A stretch of DNA of 64,000 bases from Pseudomonas jinjuensis (GTDB lineage Bacteria; Pseudomonadota; Gammaproteobacteria; Pseudomonadales; Pseudomonadaceae), in assembly GCF_900103845.1 (NCBI RefSeq), contig NZ_FNIJ01000011.1, forward strand, positions 1 to 64,000. The letters are read 5' to 3'. Below the pieces are notes generated by a model, which made no database searches, was not told the DNA's origin, and was given only the letters and a program-made list of their open reading frames with translations. Positions 1-8,773 of this stretch are shown one piece after another; positions within the stretch are counted from its first letter, which is position 1; the number at the start of each line of letters is the position of its first letter. Position numbers and translations under genes: made by a program.

Positions 1-246
1 CCGGCGACTGGACTGGATGCGATTGAGATAGCCGTAGATGTAGATCTTCAGGAGATCGGCAGGATGGTAAGCAGGTCTGCCCGTTTCCGCCGGGACGACA
101 CCGTCGAAACCCAACTGGCCGAGGTCGAGTTCATCGACGAACACATCGACCACCCGCACCGGGTTGGTGTCCGCGACGTAGTCATCCAGGCTCTCCGGAA
201 GCAGCGTGCTTTGACCTCGATGTTCTCCCTGGATGAAACGCTTCAT
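1..246 (-). mobile_element. IS1182-type transposase, N-terminal part (runs off window)
   Basis: The reverse strand encodes 82 residues starting MKRFIQGEHRGQSTLLPE and running off the left edge in frame. The text LDDYVADTNPVRVVDVFVDE and later TGRPAYHPADLLKIYIYGYL matches the conserved N-terminus of IS1182-family DDE transposases as I know them. Only the first part of the gene is visible, so intactness cannot be judged. The ATG at 246 is the natural start because the family begins MKRFI. The element's outer end probably lies shortly beyond, near the text gtttttacacagcctg at about 300-315, but I cannot confirm it without the other terminus. Confidence 0.8.
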
Positions 247-670
247 GGGCCGCCCTGCTGAGTTTGATTCCATCAAATCCGAGCAAGGTCGATGCCAACG
301 TTTTTACACAGCCTGGGCCAAGAGCGGACAGTCACCCCACTCGCCCAGGAACAGCCATCTAAATCTAGCCATTTGGATATACCGGCCATGATGGCGAAAT
401 GGTATTTTCTGCCTCACAAGTGGAAAACAGGCACAAGGAATGTGGGATTCTGAACAGGCAGGTTGCGTAGGCGCCGTGTATACATCACCAGGCGCTGGCG
501 TACCGCCAATCGAAAGCGTCTCGCTCCTATCCCAAACAGTCATAGGTATGCCCTCTCCATCACGTTGCATGGAGCGTTCGCTTGCCCGAGTCAACCACTC
601 TAACATCAGCAAATTAGGGCATAGTTTAGCCCTGAATGGCATGCAGACAATTTAGGTTCAAAGGTTTGAT
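247..670. other. Intergenic stretch between IS and ABC-3C cassette
   Basis: No convincing gene is seen in these 424 bases. The left part probably contains the IS1182 end. The right part becomes AT-richer towards the cassette. An imperfect inverted repeat (ttagggc at 614-620 and gccctga at 629-635) lies about 35 bases before the HNH gene and could be an operator or part of a promoter. This is suggestive only. Confidence 0.4.
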
Positions 671-1450
671 ATGGCGAATGCACGGATAACTTACCACCCT
701 GAAGAGCACAGTATGCTTTACGCAGAGACAGGCGGCATATGTCCCCTCTGTGCTTGCGCAATTATATTTACCAAACCAGGCTCGAAAAATCCAAAAAAGG
801 GTTATGAAGTAGCTCACATCTACCCTTTGAATCCAACTGCTGCACAAAAAATTGCACTTGCTAGTCACACGATGCCAGCCGACATCAATGATCTTGCTAA
901 CGTGATCTGCTTATGCCCAACCTGCCATAGAAAATATGACAAAGATTTCAAGATTGAAGAATACGACAGACTGCGAGCCATTAAGGATGGATTTATCCGG
1001 GATGCAAACGCAAGGAAGTCAATTTCAGAACACAGCCTCAGAGAAGAAATAAAAGAGCTAATTGAGAAAATATCTAATCTGGACGATGAAAGCCTGATCA
1101 GCTTCGATCTACAGCTCAATGCTTCTACCTTGAGTGAAAAGTTGAAAAAAGGAGCGAGCCCCGTCCTAAGGCGAAATATCCGAAATGATGTGGTGGACTA
1201 TTTCGTAACCATCCAGGACGAGTTGCGACTACTGGAACAACGCGACCAAGCGGCAGTGAAAATGCTACTTAACCAAGTCAACACTTACTTCTGGGCGATG
1301 CATAGCGAGCATCCAGATAACAAAGATGCAATATTTAATTACATCGCCCAATGGATCAGCGCCAAAAGTGGCAAATCTATAGACGCCTCCAGAATCGTTA
1401 CTTCATTCTTTGTACAGAACTGCGAGGTCTTCGATGCTAGTGCCAAGTAA
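671..1450 (+). CDS. HNH endonuclease with ABC-3C C-terminal domain (putative effector)
   Basis: This 259-residue protein has an N-terminal HNH/zinc module: C24-x2-C27, the H49 of YEVAHIYPL, N77, and C82-x2-C85-H86 in CLCPTCH. A charged linker follows at about 105-165. The C-terminal region (about 165-255) ends in SFFVQNCEVFD, a phrase I associate with the C-terminal partner domain of ABC-three-component effectors. It should be a metal-dependent nuclease held by the two downstream partners. AAAGG upstream serves as a weak ribosome site. The 3' end overlaps the next gene by 17 bases, so the three genes are translationally coupled. Base composition is clearly AT-richer than the flanking chromosome, consistent with transfer. 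The nucleic acid target is unknown. Confidence 0.8.
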   Translation: MANARITYHPEEHSMLYAETGGICPLCACAIIFTKPGSKNPKKGYEVAHIYPLNPTAAQKIALASHTMPADINDLANVICLCPTCHRKYDKDFKIEEYDRLRAIKDGFIRDANARKSISEHSLREEIKELIEKISNLDDESLISFDLQLNASTLSEKLKKGASPVLRRNIRNDVVDYFVTIQDELRLLEQRDQAAVKMLLNQVNTYFWAMHSEHPDNKDAIFNYIAQWISAKSGKSIDASRIVTSFFVQNCEVFDASAK

Positions 1451-1655
1451 ATTCACAAAGCTTGAAGAATCCACCATTTTTAGAATGCACGCAATCCTTG
1501 CAGAAAAGCAGCCTGGCGATACAGTGGCGCAGATTTTCGCCAAGACTAGGGGGGAATTTCTAGATGCGTCTGAATTTCTTGTGGCGATGGACGTATTATT
1601 TTTCTTAGGTTATCTGGATGTCCAAGAAGACACTGGAGTGATTGACTATGCTTAA
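1434..1655 (+). CDS. ABC-3C middle-component-like small protein
   Basis: This 73-residue protein starts at the ATG at 1434, inside the end of the HNH gene, with GAGG about seven bases upstream. It begins MLVPSKFTKLEESTIFRM, has a helical middle, and ends with FLVAMDVLFFLGYLDVQE followed by a short beta-like tail. This small winged-helix-like outline with an LDxLFxLGxL phrase resembles the middle component 6 type of ABC-three-component systems. In that family it is thought to bridge ATPase and effector. Its stop overlaps the ATPase start by eight bases. Position and size support the call more than sequence alone does; exact class membership needs a profile search. Confidence 0.72.
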   Translation: MLVPSKFTKLEESTIFRMHAILAEKQPGDTVAQIFAKTRGEFLDASEFLVAMDVLFFLGYLDVQEDTGVIDYA

Positions 1656-3276
1656 ACAAATCAAATGCAATCTATTCAATCACAAACAGATCGACTTTCA
1701 TGACGGGCTGAACATCATCTTGGGCGATGACGAAGCCAAGAACTCAATTGGCAAGTCATCAGCCCTCCTAGTGATTGATTTCGCAATGGGCGGAACCAGC
1801 CTCTTAGTAGACGACGCCGGCGTCATCAAGGCGTTGGGAGATCATTCATACGACATCACCTTTGAATTTAAAGGCGAACCCTTATTTGTTCGAAGATCAA
1901 CTGAGCGACCTGATATTGTAGACGTTTGCGACTCCAAACACATAAAACATGACGAGATGTCCCTAGAGGCGTACAGAGAACACCTCAAGCGCCTTTACGG
2001 TCTATCTGGATTAGAGAGCACATTCCGCTCTATCGTTAGCCCATTTGCACGGATATGGAACAAAGGCGAGTCTGACCCAGATCATCCCTTGGCAGGAGCT
2101 TCCAAAGAAAAACTGAGCGCTGGCATATTCAGGCTGCTCGATCTATTTGAGCGCACCAGCGATGTTTCGGTGGAGCGCGCTGTACTACAGATATTGAAGG
2201 ACAAGAAAGATCTAATGAAAAGGTCGATGACTGCGGAAATAATTCCTCGGATCACGACGACCCAATATAGATCAAACCAAAAACTGATCAAAGACAACGC
2301 GCAAGCCATTAGCGACCTCAAGGACAATTTTGCGGGAGCCATCACCGCGTACGAGGCTTTGTTCGACGAAAAGCTAAGAGAAATCCAACAGAGCAAAAAC
2401 GAGTTAATAAAACAGCGGAGCCTAATTTCAGCCCGAAGAGAAAAACTTCAGAGAGACATCTCTGGACTATCCCCTCGCCTGACTGCAAATATCGCGCTTG
2501 TTGCTGAGTTCTTCCCTGAGGCTGACCTTGAGCGATTACAACAAGTAGAGCAATTCCACAAAAAAATTGGAAAGCTAGTTGGCAGAGAATTAAAAAACGA
2601 GCTTGAAGCCCTGCTTACTCAAGAGTCCGAGATCAATGGAAGCATTACCGATCTTGATCAGAAAATAAAGCTAGCACTCAATCTAAAGGGCACACCCACA
2701 GATATATTTGCAAAAGTTTTTGAACTTAAAGAAGTTACCGACAAAGCCAGGGAAGAAAATAAATTCTTTGAGCAGAAGACTTCCATTGACGAGAGCGAGG
2801 CGGCTTCTAAAGCTCGCCTTGATGCGATCTATGATCAAATCTTCCTCAGCATCGAATATTCTATCAATTCAGAACTCGAAGAGTTCAACAAAATCGTTTA
2901 CGGCCCTGAGCGAAACCCTTCACAATTGCGAATTAAAAATGCCAACTCTTATAGCTTTACATCACCACTAGATACTGGTACGGGTAAGTCTTACGCCGGT
3001 TTGGTTGGCTTTGATATTGCGGTGCTGTCACTCACGAACCTGCCCTTCATCATCCATGACTCAATGATCTACAAAAATATTGAGATCTCTGCAACTGAGA
3101 ACATTATCCGAATTCTAAGCGCCTTCAAGAAAAAACAAATATTCCTTGCTTTTGACGAGGCGAAAAAATTCAACACGGAAACCCAGAAAACCTTGCAGTC
3201 AAATAAAGTATTGCAATTGAACCGCGACCAACTGCTTTACATTAAAGATTGGCGAACAAAAGAGAAGAGGACGTAA
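1648..3276 (+). CDS. DUF2326-type ABC/SMC-like ATPase of an ABC-3C system
   Basis: This 542-residue protein has split-ABC, Rad50/SMC-like architecture. An N-terminal P-loop variant spans residues 26-38 (ILGDDEAKNSIGKSS). A long, charged, coiled-coil-like middle covers about 195-420. A C-terminal signature-like segment, DTGTGKSYAGLVGFD, lies near 442-456, and a Walker-B-like PFIIHDS ends near residue 472. The IIHDS form, rather than the usual DE pair, is typical of DUF2326 proteins. The ATG at 1648 is chosen over the upstream TTG at 1642 because it gives a normal N-terminus and coupling with the preceding gene. In known ABC-3C operons this ATPase is thought to sense an invader-derived structure and license the effector. 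That role is inferred from family knowledge. Confidence 0.83.
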   Translation: MLKQIKCNLFNHKQIDFHDGLNIILGDDEAKNSIGKSSALLVIDFAMGGTSLLVDDAGVIKALGDHSYDITFEFKGEPLFVRRSTERPDIVDVCDSKHIKHDEMSLEAYREHLKRLYGLSGLESTFRSIVSPFARIWNKGESDPDHPLAGASKEKLSAGIFRLLDLFERTSDVSVERAVLQILKDKKDLMKRSMTAEIIPRITTTQYRSNQKLIKDNAQAISDLKDNFAGAITAYEALFDEKLREIQQSKNELIKQRSLISARREKLQRDISGLSPRLTANIALVAEFFPEADLERLQQVEQFHKKIGKLVGRELKNELEALLTQESEINGSITDLDQKIKLALNLKGTPTDIFAKVFELKEVTDKAREENKFFEQKTSIDESEAASKARLDAIYDQIFLSIEYSINSELEEFNKIVYGPERNPSQLRIKNANSYSFTSPLDTGTGKSYAGLVGFDIAVLSLTNLPFIIHDSMIYKNIEISATENIIRILSAFKKKQIFLAFDEAKKFNTETQKTLQSNKVLQLNRDQLLYIKDWRTKEKRT

Positions 3277-3786
3277 GCTCAGAGACTGCCTGGGGCGTGT
3301 CGTGTACCACCGCACTCCGCGCCTCTATGCTTGAGCCATCAATTCTGTAGTGGTCACCCATCCCGGACAGTGGGTTAAGTTCTTCTTCGGCCACGCCGGG
3401 CGGTAGCCCGTCGCTGAATTGATGCGACTTTATTGCATCAGGTAATGACTGATGTCCTGCTGTGCCTCCAAGGCTGTTACATAACTCATCGCCCGAATCA
3501 GGAAGAAGGACGACTGATTTATTTTTCGGCAGTCACCGGCCGCTCCTGGCCGCTCCTGGCCGCCTTCTGCCGGTTTACTTCTATTCAGCAACCCGCCTCG
3601 GGGCTCGCCCCGGCCACCTGGCCCGGCGTGGAGCCGCTTGTTCATGCTCCCAACCACCGACGCGCTGGTGACGAAAAATACGTGCTTGCGCGTAGCGCGT
3701 AAGCATCGATTACTGCACCGGCGTCGCTTGTCCACATGACTTGGGCAAACAACGAGTGCCACCCGTGCCCGCCAGGGCGTGGGCTG
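3277..3786. other. Intergenic stretch after the ABC-3C cassette
   Basis: About 510 bases without a gene I can support. The GC content returns to chromosomal level here. A short tandem repeat of ccgctcctgg units lies at about 3540-3562. Conceptual translations look random. The text around 3355-3425 could be the remnant of an insertion, but I cannot name it. Confidence 0.4.
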
Positions 3787-5073
3787 CTAGAACCGCCACA
3801 CCGCGCCGCCGCCGAGGATGTGCAGCATGGCGTTGTCGTAGGTGCCGGAAAGCGTGGTGCCGGAGCGCCGCTTGGTCTGGTCCACGTCCATGTCGCCGAG
3901 CCAGACCAGGGTGTAGGCGAAGTGCAGGTCCAGCCCTTCGTCGAGGGCGTAGTTGACCCCGGCGGCCAGGCGCCAGGTGTCGTTCATGGGGTTGTCCACG
4001 GTGCGGTCGTCGTCGTCCACCGCCGAGCTGTCGTAGCCCACGCCCATGCTCCAGCGCAGCTGGGGCGAGGCCTGGTACTGCGCGCCGAGGGAGGCGTGCC
4101 AGGTGTCCTTGTACTGGCGGTCGACGGTGCGGCTGACGTCGGTGGCGTCCGCGTCGATCTCGACGCCGAACTGGCCGAACTCGCTCCAGTCCTGCCAGCC
4201 GAGGCTGCCGAGCAGCTTCCACTCGGCATCGAGATCGTGGGCGACGCTGAAGGTCACGGTCTGCGGCACCGTCACGTCCAGCTCCAGCTTGTCCACGTCC
4301 AGGCGGCGCAGGGCGAGGTTCAGCAGCGGGTTGCTGATGCCGTCGAGGTCCGGGCTGTCGCGGAACTCCAGGTCGATCTTGCTGGTGTAGGCGAGGCCGA
4401 TGCGGGTCCGTTCGTTGACCCGGTAGAGCAGGCCGAGATTGAAGCCGGCCCCGGTGTCGGTGTCCTGGTATTCCAGCTGGCCGTCCGGCCGGTTGGCCAG
4501 GCCCAGCAGGTTGTTGTCGATGCCGACTTCGGTGCGGTAGTAGCCGAGCATGATGCGCGGGCCGAAGCCGACGGAGAGGTCGTCGGTGAACTTGTGGGCG
4601 ATGGTCGGCTGGAAGGAGATGCCGATGATCGCCGCGTCCTGGGTGAAGTAGCGGCCGGCCCAGTCGTCGTCGTAGTCCAGCGCCAGGCCGAAGTTGCCGT
4701 ACATGCCGAAGCCGACGGCATTGCGCTCGTCGATCTGGTGGCTGATGAACAGGCTGGCGCCGGGCAGGTACTGCAGCGCGTTGCCGCCCTCGTTGCCGGC
4801 GAACTGGTTGCCGTCGTCGCGGGAAAACTTGATGTGGCCGAGGATCAGTTGACCGTTGACGTTCAGCTGGGTGCCCTTCAGTTCGGTGATCCCGGCGGGG
4901 TTGCTCATCAGCACGCTGGGGTCGCTGGCCAGTGCGGCGGCGCCGGCATTGGCCAGGCCGGCGCTTTCCTGGCCGGCTTCGTAGAGCATGTCGCCGCCGG
5001 CCCAGGCTCCAGCCGGCAGCAGGCCGAATGCACAGGCCAGTAGCGGAATGCGGGAATGTCGGGGCTTCGTCAT
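3787..5073 (-). CDS. FadL/OmpP1/TodX-family outer membrane transporter
   Basis: This 428-residue protein starts with a signal peptide (MTKPRHSRIPLLACAFGLLP, cleaved after AWA). The mature N-terminus carries the FadL-like phrase EAGQESAGLANAGAAALA, followed by DPSVLMSNPAGITEL, the typical hatch region. The rest is amphipathic beta strand with alternating D/Y/R, and the last residue is Phe (GGGAVWRF), as in outer membrane barrels. FadL-type channels carry long-chain fatty acids or other hydrophobic compounds across the outer membrane. The ATG at 5073 has AGAGGAAG about six bases upstream. The gene diverges from the moxR operon. The hydrophobic substrate cannot be read from sequence. Confidence 0.9.
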   Translation of the reverse strand: MTKPRHSRIPLLACAFGLLPAGAWAGGDMLYEAGQESAGLANAGAAALASDPSVLMSNPAGITELKGTQLNVNGQLILGHIKFSRDDGNQFAGNEGGNALQYLPGASLFISHQIDERNAVGFGMYGNFGLALDYDDDWAGRYFTQDAAIIGISFQPTIAHKFTDDLSVGFGPRIMLGYYRTEVGIDNNLLGLANRPDGQLEYQDTDTGAGFNLGLLYRVNERTRIGLAYTSKIDLEFRDSPDLDGISNPLLNLALRRLDVDKLELDVTVPQTVTFSVAHDLDAEWKLLGSLGWQDWSEFGQFGVEIDADATDVSRTVDRQYKDTWHASLGAQYQASPQLRWSMGVGYDSSAVDDDDRTVDNPMNDTWRLAAGVNYALDEGLDLHFAYTLVWLGDMDVDQTKRRSGTTLSGTYDNAMLHILGGGAVWRF

Positions 5074-5339
5074 GGGGCTTCCTCTGCTGGGCGAATGCTC
5101 TTGGAGCCAGACTAGATGCTCGCTCCGGTTGCGCAACTGCCGCATGGGCTTCCCGATAGCCGAAAAACGCAGTAGATGGCAGCGGATCGGGGGCGATTCG
5201 CAATCGGCCGTCTACAGTTACCCGAACCGGCAGTCCCGCGGGGCGCGGTCCATCGGCGTGACAGGCGGAGAGCCTGCAGGGAGTACGCCCGTTTCCAGCG
5301 CCTGGTCGGTTGCAGGCGCCGTCACAAGGGAGTGAGCCC

Positions 5340-6317
5340 GTGAGCGTGCGTGAACAGATCCAGTCCCTCGAACAGAGCGTCGGGCAATCGGTTCTCGGCC
5401 AGGAACAGACCATTCGCCACGTGCTGCTCGGCCTGCTCGCCAATGGTCACCTGTTGCTGGAAGGCCTGCCCGGGCTGGCCAAGACACGCACGGTCAAGGC
5501 GCTGGCGAGGCAGCTGGATGCGCAGATGAGCCGCATCCAGTTCACCCCCGACCTGCTGCCGTCGGACATCACCGGCGCCGAGATTCTCCAGCAGGCCGAA
5601 GGTCGCAACGAGATCAGGTTCCAGGCCGGACCGCTGTTCGGCAACGTGATCCTCGCCGACGAGATCAACCGCGCCCCGGCCAAGGTCCAGGCGGCGCTGC
5701 TGGAGGCCATGGAGGAGCGGCAGATCACGGTCGCCGGCACGACCCACGCGATGCCCGGCCTGTTCATGGTGCTGGCGACGCAGAACCCCATCGAACAGGA
5801 AGGCACCTATCCGCTGCCCGAGGCGCAGATGGACCGCTTCCTGATGAAGCTGATGATCGACTACCCCAAGGTAGAGGACGAAACCCGCGTGCTGCGCATG
5901 CTGCGCGACGAGGAACAGCAGCAGACGGCAGGCGATGCGCAGGAGCAGGCCCGACTGGCCCAGGACGCCATCTTCGCCGCGCGCCGGGAGGTCAGCGCGG
6001 TGTACGTCTCCGAGGCCATCGACCGCTACCTGATCGACCTGATCAACGCGACCCGCCGGCCCGCCGACTACGACGCCGACCTGGCGCGCTGGGTCAACAT
6101 CGGCGCCAGCCCGCGCGGCGGCATCAGCCTGGACCGGGTGTCGCGCGCCCACGCCTGGCTGAGCGGCAACGACTTCGTTTCGCCGGACGACGTGCGCGCC
6201 GTATCGCATCCGGTGCTGCGCCATCGCCTGCAGCTGTCCTACGACGCGGTGGCCGATGGCGTGAGCGCCGACCAGGTGATCGACCGCCTGCTCGACAAGG
6301 TGGCGATTCCGGCCTGA
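5340..6317 (+). CDS. MoxR-family AAA+ ATPase
   Basis: This 325-residue AAA+ protein has a Walker A at about residues 41-48 (GLPGLAKT), a Walker B in NVILADEINRAP, and the MoxR-typical stretch ATQNPIEQEGTYPLPEAQMD containing sensor 1. MoxR ATPases act with von Willebrand factor A (vWA) proteins as chaperone-like machines that mature or insert cofactors into partner complexes. The GTG at 5340 is chosen because AAGGGAG sits about seven bases upstream and the family starts close to this point. It heads a tightly packed operon with DUF58, DUF4381, two vWA proteins and a BatD-like protein, the usual MoxR/Bat arrangement. Confidence 0.93.
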   Translation: MSVREQIQSLEQSVGQSVLGQEQTIRHVLLGLLANGHLLLEGLPGLAKTRTVKALARQLDAQMSRIQFTPDLLPSDITGAEILQQAEGRNEIRFQAGPLFGNVILADEINRAPAKVQAALLEAMEERQITVAGTTHAMPGLFMVLATQNPIEQEGTYPLPEAQMDRFLMKLMIDYPKVEDETRVLRMLRDEEQQQTAGDAQEQARLAQDAIFAARREVSAVYVSEAIDRYLIDLINATRRPADYDADLARWVNIGASPRGGISLDRVSRAHAWLSGNDFVSPDDVRAVSHPVLRHRLQLSYDAVADGVSADQVIDRLLDKVAIPA

Positions 6318-6330
6318 AGGGGAGGGCGCC

Positions 6331-7281
6331 ATGCCGCAGAACGCACCCGTCGCCGATGGCTTCGTCTACGTGTCGCTGTCCCAGCTGATGGCGCAGGAGC
6401 ACCGCGCCCGCGGGCTCAGCTTCGTCGCGCGCCAGCCGCTGTCCAGCGTGCTTTCCGGCAACCACGCATCGCGCCTGCGCGGACGCGGGCTGAGCTTCGA
6501 CGAACTGCGCCACTACATCCCCGGCGACGACCTGCGCCATATCGATGCGAAAGCCTCGCTGCGCTACGGCAAGCCTTTCGTGCGCACCTTCACCGAGGAA
6601 CGCGACCGGCCGACCCTGCTGCTGGTGGACCAGCGCATGAGCATGTATTTCGGCTCGCAGCGCAGCTTCAAGTCGGCGACCGCCGCGGAGCTGGGAGCGA
6701 TCGCGGCCTGGATGGCCTTCCACGCCGGCGACCGCGTCGGTGGCATGGTCTTCGGCGACCAGCGCATCGACCACGTTCGCCCGTTGCGCAGCCGTACCCG
6801 GGTCGAGGCGCTGCTCGCCGCCATCGTCGGCAACAACCATGCGCTGAGCGCCAGCGAGCCGGACGCGGCGGAGCCGGGCCAGCTCGACCGGGTCCTGCGC
6901 CGCTGCCTGGGCGTCGCCAGCCACGATCACCTCATCTGCATCATCAGCGATTTCGCCGGCGTCGGGCCGCAGACCCTGCAGCTGTTGCGCCAGCTGAACG
7001 CGCACAACGACGTGATCGCCGTCCAGGTCTACGACCCGCTGGCGCTGAAGGTGCCCGAGCGCGGGCGGATACGGGTGACCCAGGGCGAGTTGCAGGTCGA
7101 GCTGGAAATGGAGCGCCGCCAGGTGCAGCGCCCGCTGGGCGAATTCCTCGCCGGCCGATTGCAGGAGGTCGCCACGCTGTTGCGCCGCAGCCGGGTGCCG
7201 CTGCTGATGATCGATACCGGCGGGGACGCGCTGGAACAGTTGCGCCGCGAGCTGGGCCGCCTGGCGGGAGCGCCGCGATGA
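6331..7281 (+). CDS. DUF58 domain protein (vWA-like)
   Basis: This 316-residue protein carries the DUF58 signature around residues 45-90: GRGLSFDELRHYIPGDDLRH and then IDAKASLRYGKPFVRTF. A vWA-like fold follows, with LLLVDQRMSM where a classical MIDAS would be DxSxS. DUF58 proteins are standard partners of MoxR ATPases and are thought to bind a client or the ATPase. There is no signal peptide or membrane segment, so it should be cytoplasmic. A strong purine-rich ribosome site (GGGGAGGG) precedes the ATG at 6331, and the stop overlaps the next gene by four bases. Confidence 0.9.
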   Translation: MPQNAPVADGFVYVSLSQLMAQEHRARGLSFVARQPLSSVLSGNHASRLRGRGLSFDELRHYIPGDDLRHIDAKASLRYGKPFVRTFTEERDRPTLLLVDQRMSMYFGSQRSFKSATAAELGAIAAWMAFHAGDRVGGMVFGDQRIDHVRPLRSRTRVEALLAAIVGNNHALSASEPDAAEPGQLDRVLRRCLGVASHDHLICIISDFAGVGPQTLQLLRQLNAHNDVIAVQVYDPLALKVPERGRIRVTQGELQVELEMERRQVQRPLGEFLAGRLQEVATLLRRSRVPLLMIDTGGDALEQLRRELGRLAGAPR

Positions 7282-7784
7282 GTACCGATGCGCGCCCGGA
7301 CATTTCTCAGCTGCAGGACATGGCGGACCCGGCGCCGGTGGTCAGCTATTTCCCGCAGACCTGGGGCTGGCTGGCGCTGGCGGTATTGCTGGCCATGCTG
7401 CTGGCGGGCTGGCTGCTGATGCGGCGGCGCCGCCGGGAGCGCGAACGCTATCGCCGGGAAGCCCTGCAGCGTCTCGACGAGCTGGCACGGGACCTCGGCA
7501 GCGCGGAGACGCGCCTGGCGGCATTGCGCGAGTTGCCCGAGCTGCTCAAGCGCGTGGCGCTGTCGATGCCGCAGGGGCCCGCCGTCGAGCGTCTGGGTGG
7601 TGCCGAGTGGCAGGCATTCCTGCAACGCCACGCCGGTACGGCGCTGCCGGCGGATTTCGCCCAGCGCATGTCATTGCTGTCCTATGCCCCTGCCGAACGC
7701 GTGCAGGCCATACCTGACAAGGAAGTGCAGGTCCTGCTGGACAGCACCCGCCACTGGATCGAGGCGCACCATGTGGCAGTTTGA
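7278..7784 (+). CDS. DUF4381 membrane protein of the MoxR/Bat operon
   Basis: This 168-residue protein has one membrane helix at about residues 28-48 (WLALAVLLAMLLAGWLLM) followed by a very basic segment (RRRRRERERYRRE), so the C-terminal domain should face the cytoplasm. This matches DUF4381 proteins, which recur between DUF58 and vWA genes in MoxR operons. The start overlaps the DUF58 stop (ATGA) and the stop lies within the next gene, so translation is coupled on both sides. The molecular role is not known. It may anchor the MoxR/DUF58 pair at the membrane. Confidence 0.85.
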   Translation: MSTDARPDISQLQDMADPAPVVSYFPQTWGWLALAVLLAMLLAGWLLMRRRRRERERYRREALQRLDELARDLGSAETRLAALRELPELLKRVALSMPQGPAVERLGGAEWQAFLQRHAGTALPADFAQRMSLLSYAPAERVQAIPDKEVQVLLDSTRHWIEAHHVAV

Positions 7785-8772
7785 GTACCCCTGGGCGTTC
7801 CTGCTGCTGCCATTGCCGCTGCTGGTCCGCCGGCTGCTCGCCGAGTACCGCGAATCGCGCAGCGCCCTGCGCGTGCCGTTCTTCATCGGCATGAGCCGCG
7901 CCGCCGGCCACGCGCCGGGGCGGGCAGGAGGGAGCGGTGGCCGCTGGCAGACGGCGCTCAACCTGCTGGTGTGGCTGCTGCTGCTCGCCGCCTGCGCCCG
8001 GCCGGTGTGGGTGGAAAGGCCCATCGAGCGGGAGCGGCCGATCCGCGACCTGATGCTCGCCATCGACATTTCGCAGTCCATGGAAGCCACCGACTACACC
8101 GACGCTTCCGGCCAGCGCATCGACCGGCTGAGCGCGGTGAAGAACGTGGTGCGCGACTTCATCGCCCGGCGCAAGGACGACCGCATCGGGCTGATCGTCT
8201 TCGGCACCGGCGCCTATCCGCAGGCGCCGCTGACCCTGGATCACGCCAGCCTGTCGCTGCTGCTCGACGAGGTCGGCATCGGCATGGCCGGGCCGAATAC
8301 CGCGCTCGGCGACGCCATCGGCCTGACCATCAAGCTGCTGCAGGACGCCAGGGAGCAGGAAAAGGTGCTGATCCTGCTCACCGACGGCAACGACACCGGC
8401 AGCGCCATCGCCCCCGACCACGCGGCGCAGATGGCCCGCGACCAGGGCATCGTGGTGCACACCATCGGCATCGGCGACCCCGGGGCCAGCGGCGACGACA
8501 AGGTCGACCTGCAGGCCTTGCGCGACATCGCCCGCACCACCGGCGGCCGCTTCTTCCAGGCCGGCGACAGCGGCGCACTGCAGGAGGTCTACGCGACCCT
8601 CGACCGGATCACCCCGCACAAGGTGAAGACCTTCAGCCACCAACCCCGGCGCGATCTGTTCTGGATGCCGCTGGGCGTGGCGCTGCTCCTGCAGGCGGCC
8701 TGCCAGGGGCTGGCGGCCCTTGCGGCGCAACTATCGTCGGCGCGGCAGCGGCGAGCGGAAGGGGAGGCCTGA
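7771..8772 (+). CDS. BatA-like vWA domain membrane protein
   Basis: This 333-residue protein begins at the ATG at 7771 (MWQFEYPWAFLLLPLPLLV). Helices lie near the N-terminus, at about residues 58-75 (LNLLVWLLLLAACARPVW) and near the C-terminus (PLGVALLLQAA). A vWA domain sits between the last two. Its metal-ion-dependent adhesion site is intact: DISQS in LMLAIDISQSMEA, with a later LLTDGND loop. This is the BatA arrangement. With MoxR it probably forms a membrane-bound vWA-chaperone complex acting on periplasmic or membrane clients. The start overlaps the DUF4381 gene by 14 bases. Confidence 0.9.
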   Translation: MWQFEYPWAFLLLPLPLLVRRLLAEYRESRSALRVPFFIGMSRAAGHAPGRAGGSGGRWQTALNLLVWLLLLAACARPVWVERPIERERPIRDLMLAIDISQSMEATDYTDASGQRIDRLSAVKNVVRDFIARRKDDRIGLIVFGTGAYPQAPLTLDHASLSLLLDEVGIGMAGPNTALGDAIGLTIKLLQDAREQEKVLILLTDGNDTGSAIAPDHAAQMARDQGIVVHTIGIGDPGASGDDKVDLQALRDIARTTGGRFFQAGDSGALQEVYATLDRITPHKVKTFSHQPRRDLFWMPLGVALLLQAACQGLAALAAQLSSARQRRAEGEA

Positions 8773-8773
8773 G

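Noticed and set aside
304-642. Reverse open frame of 112 codons between the IS and the cassette
   Set aside because: No recognisable motif, unusual composition, and overlaps the expected promoter region of the HNH gene.
3736-5043. Plus-strand open frame opposite the FadL-type gene
   Set aside because: The reverse strand has a complete signal peptide, FadL phrases and a barrel-type end; the plus frame is Val/Ala/Gly-rich noise.
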